Of a DNA stretch of 14,079 nt, positions 1 to 6,318 are shown in pieces. A program made the translations under genes and the position numbers. How positions within the stretch are numbered: the first letter of the stretch is position 1; each line of letters starts with the position of its first letter. Origin of the DNA: an uncultured Eubacteriales bacterium (lineage in GTDB: Bacteria; Bacillota; Clostridia; Lachnospirales; Lachnospiraceae); assembly GCA_902772745.1 (NCBI GenBank), contig CACYBV010000046.1:1-14079 (forward strand). The letters run 5' to 3'. The notes below the pieces were generated by a model. That model searched no databases and was not told where the DNA came from. It saw only the letters and a program-made list of their open reading frames with translations.

Positions 1-726
1 GCCTTCGCGGCCGTCCGGATCGTTTGCAACGGCTTTCCGGAGGTTTTTCGCGATCAGCTGGATGGCTTCGAGGTTCAGGCAGTCGGACAGTTCCCAGGCC
101 GCTCCGGTGGTGTAGCCCTCGATTGCGTGGGTCAGTGCGTCCATACCGGTGGAGGCGGTCAGACCCTTCGGCATGGAAGACATCATATCCGGATCGACGA
201 CCGCGACATCCGGGATGTCGTTGGGGTCGACACAGACGAATTTACGCTTCTTCTCGACGTCGGTGATAACGTAGTTGATCGTGGACTCCGCGCCGGTTCC
301 GCCGGTTGTGGGGACCGCAATGGTGAAGACGGTGCGGTTTTTCGTGGGTGCAACGCCTTCAAGAGAGCGGACATCGTAGTATTCGGGGTTGTTGACAATG
401 ATGCCGATGCCCTTTCCGGTATCCATCGAAGAGCCGCCGCCGATTGTGATCATGAAGTCCGCACCGGATGCGCGGAAAGCATCCACACCGTGCTGGACAT
501 TTTCGATGGTCGGATTCGGCTTGATGTCCGAATACAGTTCAAAGGGGATTCCGTTTTCTGAGAGAAGATCGGTGACGCGGGCGGTGACGCCGAAGCGCAC
601 AAGATCCGGATCCGATGCCACGAAAGCTTTTTTCAGGCCGCGTGCTTTGATGATCCCGGGGATCTCATTGATCGCACCGTGTCCGTGATAGGAAATGCCG
701 TTTAATACAAAACGATTGACTGCCAT
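1..726 (-). CDS. fucO: FucO-type lactaldehyde reductase / iron-containing alcohol dehydrogenase (3' end missing)
   Basis: Group III (iron-dependent) alcohol dehydrogenase. The family member FucO reduces L-lactaldehyde to 1,2-propanediol with NADH in the cytosol during fucose/rhamnose fermentation. The 242 visible residues run from the start codon off the window edge; full-length relatives are about 380 residues. The N-terminal half has the NAD-binding GGGSSMDTGKGIG motif near residues 96-108, PTTGGTGAES near 139-148, and the start of the iron site in TGMDALTHAIEGY. There D196 and H200 fall at the same numbers as the E. coli FucO metal ligands. Similarity to E. coli FucO appears high throughout, including the block KRKFVCVDPNDIP. 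The ATG at 724-726 has an AGGAGG site at 734-739 and a good promoter behind it. Related enzymes reduce propanediol-type aldehydes or butanal, so the exact substrate is inferred. The C-terminal iron ligands lie outside the window. Confidence 0.92.
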   Translation of the reverse strand, partial: MAVNRFVLNGISYHGHGAINEIPGIIKARGLKKAFVASDPDLVRFGVTARVTDLLSENGIPFELYSDIKPNPTIENVQHGVDAFRASGADFMITIGGGSSMDTGKGIGIIVNNPEYYDVRSLEGVAPTKNRTVFTIAVPTTGGTGAESTINYVITDVEKKRKFVCVDPNDIPDVAVVDPDMMSSMPKGLTASTGMDALTHAIEGYTTGAAWELSDCLNLEAIQLIAKNLRKAVANDPDGREG

Positions 727-792
727 TCTTTTTCCTCCTGTATATTGAATTCATATAACTGATTCTGCGCTGCATGCTGTCCGTACAGAAAG

Positions 793-821
793 AGTATATC
801 ATCTGCGGTCCGCGCATGCAA
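793..821 (-). promoter_or_regulatory. Sigma-A-type promoter of the FucO-type gene
   Basis: On the minus strand, TTGCAT (816-821) is followed by a 17-base spacer and TATACT (793-798). Transcription would start near 786, leaving a leader of about 60 bases before the ATG at 726. Assigned from sequence match to the housekeeping consensus only. Confidence 0.65.
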
Positions 822-903
822 GCAGAAAGATTTCATTCCGTCCGCTTTTCATGCTTTTTCTTCCGAAGCCCGGGTTTCCCATGCGGTTTTCAAAGAATCC
901 GGG

Positions 904-1980
904 TCAGTACAGTTCAACCACTTCTCCGGTTTCGCGGTTCCTGGAAAAACGCTTTAAAAACGACCAGGCCATTTCGTTCATCGTATGACAGGTTGCGTGC
1001 GGAAGATTCTCGATTGCGACGGTGCGGAAATGCCAACGGCCGTCGGTGTTGATAAAATCCGCCACATAATGGTCGGTGTTCTCAGCATAGAAGCGGTACA
1101 TACGGTCTGCGGGATAACCAAAGACACGTTCCGCTTCTGTCCGGCCGGCGGCGGCAATTTCTTCCGTCGTCGGGACTTTACAGCGCATCGCGTACATTTT
1201 TTTCTGCCAGCTCTTGATGCGGTCGTCTTTCTCCATTTTGAAGCCTACACGCGCCATACGGCCGTCTAAAGGAATCCCTTTCGCGTTGTCGTTGATCGGG
1301 AAGATGCCGCACATATCCGCTGTTCCGCCGATGTTGATGAGCGGCATATCATAGCCGTGCATCAGTTCGAGCCGCTCCTGGTCGATGCCGTTGAAATCCA
1401 GGATCACGCCGGCCTCATCGCTCATCTGCGCGATTCCGGCGATCCGCTCTTTGAAGCTGTAGGCGAATTCCACCGCGAGCGCGCCGTAATGCGAATGCCC
1501 GGTAATGTAGATCCGCTCGGGATCGGCGTGGAATTCCCGGATTACTTCATCCTGCATGTCAGCAAGCACCCTGTTTTGTTCTGCGCTTTCCGAAGAGTAG
1601 CAGATGACAATGAATTCGCCCTGCGCTGCCATCTCGAAAAGATCCCTGTAGAAAGTCATGGCATAATACTGAAGCGGGCGGACGATGGTCAGGATCGGAT
1701 ATTTCTTTTCCGGCTCGTCAAACACATCCATCGGCAGGAACAGCGCCCACCGTTCCCCTTTGGTCTCCCGGATCTCCATTTTGCAGCCCATTGAGGCCCA
1801 GAACTCTGCATATTTCGGGTCTTCAAAAGAAGAATACAGGTAGCGCGCCGAACGCGCGTCCGCGAGGAACTTTCCGCTCTCGCTGAGTTTCAGCTTCTCC
1901 TCATCAAACAGAGCCGTTCCGCCGAGATCCGTTCCGTCTCCCCAGTACTGCATGGACGGGTAGCGATAATACTTATTCAT
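904..1980 (-). CDS. Cytosolic alpha/beta-hydrolase (esterase-like), 358 aa
   Basis: Alpha/beta-hydrolase-fold protein resembling esterase D / PHB-depolymerase-type hydrolases. The strand-turn-helix 'nucleophile elbow' is RIYITGHSHYGA, with S163 as the likely nucleophile. It is preceded by a helix (DMQDEVIREFHADPERIY) of the kind found in this family. A second-half motif, NIGGTADMCG, offers D222 as the acid. The C-terminal segment LPHATCHTMNEMAWSFLKRF offers H328 or H332 as the base. There is no signal peptide or membrane segment, so it should be cytosolic. The first 90 residues before the fold are distinctive and were not recognised. The start at 1978-1980 has a GGGAGAG ribosome site a few bases upstream. 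The gene stands alone between an Lgt-like gene and the FucO-type gene, all on the same strand. The substrate cannot be read from sequence. The elbow carries a bulky HY pair rather than the usual small residues. Confidence 0.75.
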   Translation of the reverse strand: MNKYYRYPSMQYWGDGTDLGGTALFDEEKLKLSESGKFLADARSARYLYSSFEDPKYAEFWASMGCKMEIRETKGERWALFLPMDVFDEPEKKYPILTIVRPLQYYAMTFYRDLFEMAAQGEFIVICYSSESAEQNRVLADMQDEVIREFHADPERIYITGHSHYGALAVEFAYSFKERIAGIAQMSDEAGVILDFNGIDQERLELMHGYDMPLINIGGTADMCGIFPINDNAKGIPLDGRMARVGFKMEKDDRIKSWQKKMYAMRCKVPTTEEIAAAGRTEAERVFGYPADRMYRFYAENTDHYVADFINTDGRWHFRTVAIENLPHATCHTMNEMAWSFLKRFSRNRETGEVVELY

Positions 1981-2013
1981 ACTTCTCTCCCTTGTGCTTC
2001 GGTGTTTTTCTTA

Positions 2014-2033
2014 TATTATCACATATTATCACA
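2014..2033 (-). promoter_or_regulatory. Two perfect tandem 10-bp repeats forming a doubled extended -10 element
   Basis: The decamer TGTGATAATA (minus strand) occurs twice with no gap, at 2024-2033 and 2014-2023. Each copy contains TGTGATAAT, which fits an extended -10 (TG-N-GATAAT), about 35 to 45 bases upstream of the hydrolase start at 1980. No strong -35 is seen at the right distance (TTGTTT at 2046-2051 is only 15 bases from the first copy), consistent with extended -10 use. A 10-bp period puts both copies on the same helix face, so a regulator-binding role is also possible. Confidence 0.45.
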
Positions 2034-2070
2034 CATTCGGGAAGAAAACAATGAATTTCCTGCCAGCACA

Positions 2071-2097
2071 GAAGAACGGGACAAAACCCCGTTCTTC
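2071..2097. terminator. Stem-loop after the lgt-like gene
   Basis: A perfect 10-bp stem pairs GAAGAACGGG (2071-2080) with CCCGTTCTTC (2088-2097) around a 7-base loop. It lies between the end of the lgt-like gene (2144) and the hydrolase promoter, where a terminator is expected. The T-rich tail (CGTTTTCTTT) is on the plus side, whereas the lgt-like gene is read on the minus strand, so the orientation is not ideal. Confidence 0.5.
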
Positions 2098-2143
2098 CGT
2101 TTTCTTTATGAGAACCTTTCCCGGCTGATCCGTAACCCGGGCG

Positions 2144-2863
2144 TCAGGCGTTTTTTTGAGGGAGTTCTTTCTCCTGTACCTTTCGGATTACAAATACCGC
2201 GCCGATCAGGATGGAGGCAATGGAGAACCACTGGGCGTGGGAAAGCCCTGCCCAGTCCTTTTCCGTCGACCTCAGGAATTCGATCGAGAACCGCACGGAT
2301 CCGTACAGAAGCAGGAATAACGGGTAGAGAAGGCCGCTCGCGGCGCCGTCTTTTTCTTTCTTCAGGAGGAAGAAGAGGATCAGGAAGTCGCAGGCGCTTT
2401 CCATGAGCTGGGTCGGGAAGGAAAAGTCGAAATGCTCGAACATGAAGATTTTTCCTCCGCAGCAGCCGTTCAGGAAGCAGCCGACCCGGATGGTGCCGAG
2501 CATGGCGACGCAGCAGATTGCAGCGGAGTCCAGTGATGCGCGGACATCAAGACGCAGAAGCTTTCCGAGAAGCGGCATCAGAAGCGGGACCAGAAGGACT
2601 GCGCCGAACAGGGAAAACCCCCCGAAAGATAATCCGTTTTTGCGGATATAAGGGATGTTTTCAAGGATAAACAGAATCTTGCATCCCAGAACGCCGAGGA
2701 TCAGGACAAAGGTGGCAAAAAGGACCGATTTTATGGGATTGAGACGGTAGAGTTCGCGCCTCCTGCGAAGCAGCATCAGGACAAGCATGGCGGCGTACCC
2801 CAGCACCATCGCTGTGTAATATAAGGAGATTTTCAGCGGCCCGATATAAATGTATGGAAGCAA
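2144..2863 (-). CDS. lgt: Lgt-like prolipoprotein diacylglyceryl transferase, 239 aa
   Basis: Integral membrane enzyme that transfers diacylglycerol from phosphatidylglycerol to the lipobox cysteine of prolipoproteins. About seven hydrophobic segments are visible. Family landmarks appear in order: an N-terminal IGPLKISLYYTAMVLG strand/helix, GGFSLFG (81-87), the signature IRVGCFLNGCCGG (125-137), PTQLMES (150-156) and YGSVRFSIEFLR (187-198). R126 and R191 match the two arginines considered essential in E. coli Lgt. The His of the E. coli GG-SFHGG motif is replaced by Phe (F86). At 239 residues it is at the short end for Lgt. The start is a TTG at 2861-2863 with AAAGGAG at 2870-2876; no ATG occurs before residue 19. 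The next gene upstream on the same strand encodes a lipoprotein, a possible substrate. It may be the housekeeping Lgt or a divergent paralogue; the window cannot tell. Confidence 0.85.
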   Translation of the reverse strand: MLPYIYIGPLKISLYYTAMVLGYAAMLVLMLLRRRRELYRLNPIKSVLFATFVLILGVLGCKILFILENIPYIRKNGLSFGGFSLFGAVLLVPLLMPLLGKLLRLDVRASLDSAAICCVAMLGTIRVGCFLNGCCGGKIFMFEHFDFSFPTQLMESACDFLILFFLLKKEKDGAASGLLYPLFLLLYGSVRFSIEFLRSTEKDWAGLSHAQWFSIASILIGAVFVIRKVQEKELPQKNA

Positions 2864-2906
2864 GCAGGGCTCCTTTCTTAAGAGAAAGCGGTTTTCAAAC
2901 AGAAAA

Positions 2907-2940
2907 GACCGGTTCTCAGTATCTGTTCTGGGAACCGGTC
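2907..2940 (-). terminator. Rho-independent terminator of the lipoprotein gene
   Basis: A 13-bp stem with one G-U pair joins 2907-2919 (GACCGGTTCTCAG) to 2928-2940 (CTGGGAACCGGTC) around an 8-base loop. On the minus strand it is followed by TTTTCT, downstream of the lipoprotein stop at 2974 and before the lgt-like start. The plus side also ends in CTTTTT, so it could act in both directions. Confidence 0.82.
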
Positions 2941-2973
2941 CTTTTTACTCCGGCTGAGGCTTAGGAAGCCGGA

Positions 2974-3324
2974 CTATTTCTTGATGTAGTAGCTGGCGCC
3001 TTCATCGGTGATTATTGTCAGCTTTTTGCCCGAAACGGTGTATGTGCCTTCGGTGGTTTCCGACATTCCGCAGATTGACACGGTCATCGTGATTGTGTTT
3101 CCTTTGACGGACCACTTGACGTCTCCGCTCATTCCGCTGTCGGCGTCTTTGATCGAGCCTTGTCCGTTTCTGGCCAGGGTCAGAATGTCTCCGGTCGGCT
3201 TACCGCCGGCATCGACGGCTTCCCATGTGCCGACCAGTTTGTTCTTCTTGCCGCATCCCGCGAACAGGCCGATTACCATGATTGCCGTGAGACACAGCGC
3301 AGCGATTCTGAAAGATTTTTTCAT
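2974..3324 (-). CDS. Small secreted lipoprotein with a lipocalin-like/DUF5640-type beta domain, 116 aa
   Basis: The N-terminus is a lipoprotein signal: MKKSFR, a hydrophobic stretch, then GLFAGC with the lipidated cysteine at position 24. The mature 93 residues have an alternating beta pattern typical of small lipocalin-like extracytoplasmic domains: LVGTWEAV, ILTLARNGQGS, DVKWSVKGNTITMTV, GTYTVSGKKLTIITDEG. The 'VGTWE ... W-x-V-x-G-N-T-I' arrangement is common in clostridial lipoproteins of unknown function; it is not catalytic as far as can be seen. The ATG at 3322-3324 has AGGAG at 3334-3338 and a near-consensus promoter. The gene is monocistronic by its own terminator. Its neighbour downstream is the Lgt-like enzyme that would lipidate it. 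Function is unknown; ligand binding is only a family-level guess. Confidence 0.82.
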   Translation of the reverse strand: MKKSFRIAALCLTAIMVIGLFAGCGKKNKLVGTWEAVDAGGKPTGDILTLARNGQGSIKDADSGMSGDVKWSVKGNTITMTVSICGMSETTEGTYTVSGKKLTIITDEGASYYIKK

Positions 3325-3360
3325 ACTATGCGGCTCCTTTTATGAAAGATTCTTATCATG

Positions 3361-3389
3361 ATTATGGCATCCGGAAGCGGTTTTGTCAA
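3361..3389 (-). promoter_or_regulatory. Near-consensus sigma-A promoter of the lipoprotein gene
   Basis: On the minus strand, a perfect TTGACA (3384-3389) is followed by a 17-base spacer and CATAAT (3361-3366). The ribosome site and start lie about 25 to 40 bases downstream. This suggests strong constitutive expression of the small lipoprotein. Confidence 0.82.
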
Positions 3390-3540
3390 TGGAAAGCTGC
3401 AAAAAACGGGAGATTTCGGTGCTTTTTATATACGTTTTACGGAGCAGTACCGGAAATGCGGTACACTCCCTGACCGGGTTCGGCGAATAAACCGCTGTTT
3501 TTTCTCCGTTTCAGGGGTGTATTTTTCAGACGGTTTGTAG

Positions 3541-3546
3541 TATACT
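3541..3546 (+). promoter_or_regulatory. Candidate -10 box of the ABC transporter operon
   Basis: TATACT lies about 60 bases upstream of the ATPase start. No good -35 is found 16 to 18 bases before it (TGTATT at 3518-3523 is the closest), so an activator or another promoter may be involved. Bases 3390-3540 hold only A/T-rich non-coding sequence between the divergent lipoprotein and ABC genes. Confidence 0.35.
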
Positions 3547-3605
3547 CTGAAACTGTGAAAACCATACAGGCTTTTTTCAGAGAAGGCCGGGAGGAGGAAA
3601 CAAAG

Positions 3606-4526
3606 ATGAATGTTCTGACAACAGAGGGACTTTCCAAAGCCTATAAAGGACATCTCGCAGTGAACAAAGTCTCCATGCATATCGAACAGGGCGACATCTA
3701 CGGCTTTGTCGGAGAGAACGGTGCCGGGAAGACGACACTGATCCGGCTTGTCACCGGGCTTTCTGCACCGACGGAAGGCACATATTCGCTGTATGACATT
3801 CCCTATCAGTCCAAAGATATTTACGGGGTGCGGAGACGTACCGGCGCAATCGTGGAAACGGCGACGATGAACCGCTACATGACGGCGCTTGAGAACCTCC
3901 GGGTACAGTGCAATATTGTCGGCGTCAGCAAAACGGATGAGGAGCTTATTCAGCTTCTTTCGCGCGTCGGGCTGGATTACGAGGCGATTAAGAAGAAAAA
4001 AGCTGGAAACTTTTCTCTTGGCATGCGGCAGCGGCTCGGAATTGCGATGGTAATGGTTTCGGATGCGGATTTCGTGATTCTCGATGAGCCGATGAACGGA
4101 CTGGACCCGCAGGGCTTCATTGAGATCCGGGAAACGATCCTGAGACTGAACCGGGAAGGCGTGACTTTCCTGATTTCAAGCCATATCCTGTCGGAACTCG
4201 ATAAGATCTGCACCAAGATCGGCGTGATTTCGCACGGCGAACTTCTCGAGGAAATCCGGATGAAAGACCTGCATGAGAATGCGCGGCGCAGGATCGTGAT
4301 CGACGCCATGGACCCGCCTGCGATGTATTCGGCGCTGAAGACGCAGGGTGCTTTCCCGGAAATCAGCGAATCAGACGGAAAAATCGTGGTCTACGGCGAC
4401 GCGGACCTGAACCGGATCATGCAGATCCTTGTTGAAAACAGCCTTTCGGTGCGTTCTGTGAACACGCTGGAGGAAACGATCGAAGACCACTACATCCGGC
4501 TTCTGGGAAGGGGGCGTATCGCATGA
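3606..4526 (+). CDS. BcrA-type ABC transporter ATP-binding protein, 306 aa
   Basis: Cytosolic ATPase of an ABC exporter of the bacitracin/lantibiotic-resistance (BcrA) type. The nucleotide-binding domain occupies about residues 1-220: Walker A GENGAGKTT (36-44), signature FSLGMRQR (136-143), Walker B FVILDEP with D160 and E161, D-loop NGLDPQG, and switch H193 in SSHILSEL. The last 85 residues are the variable C-terminal domain typical of this subfamily. The ATG at 3606 is preferred over an upstream in-frame start at 3555 because it has a GGAGGAGG site just before it and the protein then begins with the usual first beta strand. The stop overlaps the permease start by four bases (ATGA), indicating translational coupling. 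The exported substrate cannot be predicted; peptide antibiotics are the usual guess for the family. Confidence 0.93.
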   Translation: MNVLTTEGLSKAYKGHLAVNKVSMHIEQGDIYGFVGENGAGKTTLIRLVTGLSAPTEGTYSLYDIPYQSKDIYGVRRRTGAIVETATMNRYMTALENLRVQCNIVGVSKTDEELIQLLSRVGLDYEAIKKKKAGNFSLGMRQRLGIAMVMVSDADFVILDEPMNGLDPQGFIEIRETILRLNREGVTFLISSHILSELDKICTKIGVISHGELLEEIRMKDLHENARRRIVIDAMDPPAMYSALKTQGAFPEISESDGKIVVYGDADLNRIMQILVENSLSVRSVNTLEETIEDHYIRLLGRGRIA

Positions 4527-5353
4527 AAAGACTTCTGAAAGCGGATATTTACCGTATGCTGAAAAGCCGCCTCACAATGGTGGCCCTGATTCTTGTCGCT
4601 GCCTTTCCGGTGCTTCTCGTGCTTATGTATGTCGGCATCAATGCGCTTGCGGGAATCGGAATGGAAGATGGAGAAGAAGCTGTTTCGCTTTTTACCGCCA
4701 ATACCATCGTCGGGTCCGCTTATTCTCTGACGAATAATATCGGGCTCGTAATACCGGCATTTGCCGGAATCCTCGTATGCTCGGATTATACGAACGGGAC
4801 GCTCCGAAACAAGGTGATTGCCGGAAACCGCAGGACGGATATTTATTTTTCGCACCTTCTGACGTCGATCATTTTCTCCGTTGTCATGATTACGCTTTAT
4901 GCGGCGGTAACGACCGGACTTTCGCTTCTGTTCTTTGATTTCAAAAAGGATCCCTCTGTTAATATGGGACTGGAGATCCTGTACTTTGTCCTGTACGGAA
5001 CCATGTCCTTTGTCTTCATGGCGACCCTTTCGACAATGCTCGCGATGGTGCTTCGAAACATCGCGCCGACGATCATTTTCTCGGTTGTTGCAGCAATTGT
5101 GCTCGTGGCGCTCTGCTCCGTACTGATGCTCATCGGGAGCCAGGAAAAGTACAGATATGCGTTCTATCTGATTCCTACCTACTGCAGTAATTATTTTAAT
5201 CTCCAGAGCTTCAGTGTCCTGGGGCTTCTCGCCGGAAACGGAGGAGACTCAAGGGGGCTGATGTTTGCGGAAGGAATGGGGTCCTATGTGTTCTTCAGCG
5301 TTTTGAATACGGTGATTGGAATTCTGGTATTCAATAAGCGCGACATCAAGTAA
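4523..5353 (+). CDS. ABC-2-type permease partner, 276 aa
   Basis: Membrane subunit of the exporter whose ATPase is encoded just upstream. Six hydrophobic segments are visible, near residues 18-38, 64-85, 110-137, 150-177, 182-205 and 250-270. Between the second and third lies the conserved cytosolic coupling region SDYTNGTLRNKVIAGNRR, characteristic of the BcrB/ABC-2 permease family. A basic amphipathic N-terminus (MKRLLKADIYRMLKSR) precedes the first segment, as is usual. It starts within the ATPase stop codon. A strong terminator follows, so the two genes form a complete operon with one ATPase and one permease, presumably working as homodimers of each subunit. No two-component regulator of the BceRS type is adjacent, so regulation is unknown. 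Confidence 0.9.
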   Translation: MKRLLKADIYRMLKSRLTMVALILVAAFPVLLVLMYVGINALAGIGMEDGEEAVSLFTANTIVGSAYSLTNNIGLVIPAFAGILVCSDYTNGTLRNKVIAGNRRTDIYFSHLLTSIIFSVVMITLYAAVTTGLSLLFFDFKKDPSVNMGLEILYFVLYGTMSFVFMATLSTMLAMVLRNIAPTIIFSVVAAIVLVALCSVLMLIGSQEKYRYAFYLIPTYCSNYFNLQSFSVLGLLAGNGGDSRGLMFAEGMGSYVFFSVLNTVIGILVFNKRDIK

Positions 5354-5377
5354 GATCCGGATAAGCGGCAAACCCGT

Positions 5378-5417
5378 AAACTGACATATATGGAACCGAT
5401 CCTGTATGTCAGTTTTT
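5378..5417 (+). terminator. Rho-independent terminator of the ABC operon
   Basis: Bases 5378-5390 pair with 5403-5415 (core ACTGACATA / TATGTCAGT, 13 pairs with one G-U) around a 12-base loop. A run of five T followed by CTTTG continues to about 5422. It separates the ABC operon from the ETF promoter that begins 14 bases later. Confidence 0.85.
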
Positions 5418-5430
5418 CTTTGTGTATGCT

Positions 5431-5459
5431 TTGACAAGTCTTCCTTGATCGTGTATACT
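5431..5459 (+). promoter_or_regulatory. Near-consensus promoter of the ETF/MTHFR/corrinoid operon
   Basis: A perfect TTGACA (5431-5436), a 17-base spacer and TATACT (5454-5459) place the transcript start near 5466. That leaves only about 30 bases of leader before the TTG start at 5497, too little for a cobalamin or SAM riboswitch. Any regulation would therefore be through a DNA-binding protein or elsewhere. Confidence 0.82.
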
Positions 5460-5496
5460 ATAATTGATGTTATATATGGAAAGCGAGGAAACACGA

Positions 5497-6318
5497 TTGA
5501 AGATACTCATCTGCGTCAAACAGGTGCCGGATACCACTGAAATCCGGATCGATCCGGTGACAAATTCGCTGATCCGGGCGGGAGTTCCGAGCATCCTGAA
5601 CCCCTTTGACAGCTATGCGCTGGAGGCGGCGGCGCGCATCCGGGACGAGAAGCCGGATACGGAAATCGTCGTCGTGAGTATGGGACCGGAACAGGCAGGA
5701 GCCGCGCTTCGGGAATGCCTCAGTATTGCGGCCGACCGGGCTTATCTTGTTTGCGGCCGTATTTTCAGCGGTTCGGACACGCTTGCGACGAGCTACATCC
5801 TTTCACAGGCGATTCGGGTAATCGAGTCGCGGGAAGGTAAATTTGACGCAGTTTTCTGCGGAAAGCAGGCAATCGACGGCGACACGGCACAGGTCGGGCC
5901 GGAAATCGCCGAACATCTCGGATATCCGCAGGCGACTTACGGGATCACCGCGGAACCGGAGGGGGATCTTCTGAAGGTTCGCAGGGAAACGGAGAACGGA
6001 TTCGAGGTTGTGGGCGTAAAAATGCCCTGTCTTGTGACTTTCACGAAACCCGCCTGGGAAGTGCGCTTTCCGACCATTTCGAGAAAGCTTGCCGCCGAAA
6101 AAGCGGAAATCATCATGCTCGGCGAACAGGATTTCCCGGATATCGACCGGAGTGCGATCGGACTTATGGGATCGCCCACGCGCGTAAAAAAGACCTTCGT
6201 TCCGAACCGCACAAAGGAAACGGTCCTGATCCGTGAGGAGAGCGGAGAAGCTTCGGCGCTGAAACTTCTGGCAATGCTTCAGGAGAGCGGAAAGCTCGGA
6301 TCGGAGGTGGAAGAATGA
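5497..6318 (+). CDS. etfB: Electron transfer flavoprotein beta subunit, bifurcating-type, 273 aa
   Basis: EtfB, cytosolic partner of EtfA in a flavin electron-transfer heterodimer. The N-terminus MKILICVKQVPDT is the family start. VVSMGPEQA (59-67), FSGSDTLATS (90-99) and CGKQAIDGDTAQVGP (121-135) follow. The DGDTAQVGP form is the pattern found in ETFs that bind a second FAD in EtfB and bifurcate electrons (CarE, LctC, Bcd-associated types), unlike the AMP-binding form of mitochondrial-type ETFs. A longer reading frame opens at 5464, but the promoter's transcript start falls at about 5466 and GAGGA at 5485-5489 is correctly spaced for the TTG at 5497, so that start is chosen. It overlaps the next gene by four bases (ATGA). 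The bifurcating role is inferred from motif similarity. Confidence 0.92.
   Translation: MKILICVKQVPDTTEIRIDPVTNSLIRAGVPSILNPFDSYALEAAARIRDEKPDTEIVVVSMGPEQAGAALRECLSIAADRAYLVCGRIFSGSDTLATSYILSQAIRVIESREGKFDAVFCGKQAIDGDTAQVGPEIAEHLGYPQATYGITAEPEGDLLKVRRETENGFEVVGVKMPCLVTFTKPAWEVRFPTISRKLAAEKAEIIMLGEQDFPDIDRSAIGLMGSPTRVKKTFVPNRTKETVLIREESGEASALKLLAMLQESGKLGSEVEE

Noticed and set aside
127..688. Plus-strand frames inside the first 700 bases
   Set aside because: They run antisense to the FucO-type gene, whose translation matches the family along its whole length.
840..903. Terminator after the hydrolase gene
   Set aside because: Only a loopless quasi-palindrome (GAAACCCGGGCTTC on the minus strand) is seen, with no proper loop or T-run.
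3358..3540. 60-codon plus-strand frame in the lipoprotein/ABC intergenic region
   Set aside because: No ribosome site, no motif, and it overlaps the lipoprotein promoter.
5464..5496. Upstream extension of EtfB
   Set aside because: The predicted transcript starts at about 5466 and the extension has no ribosome site; the TTG at 5497 has one and gives the family N-terminus.
5460..5496. Cobalamin or SAM riboswitch ahead of the operon
   Set aside because: The leader is only about 30 bases, too short for either.
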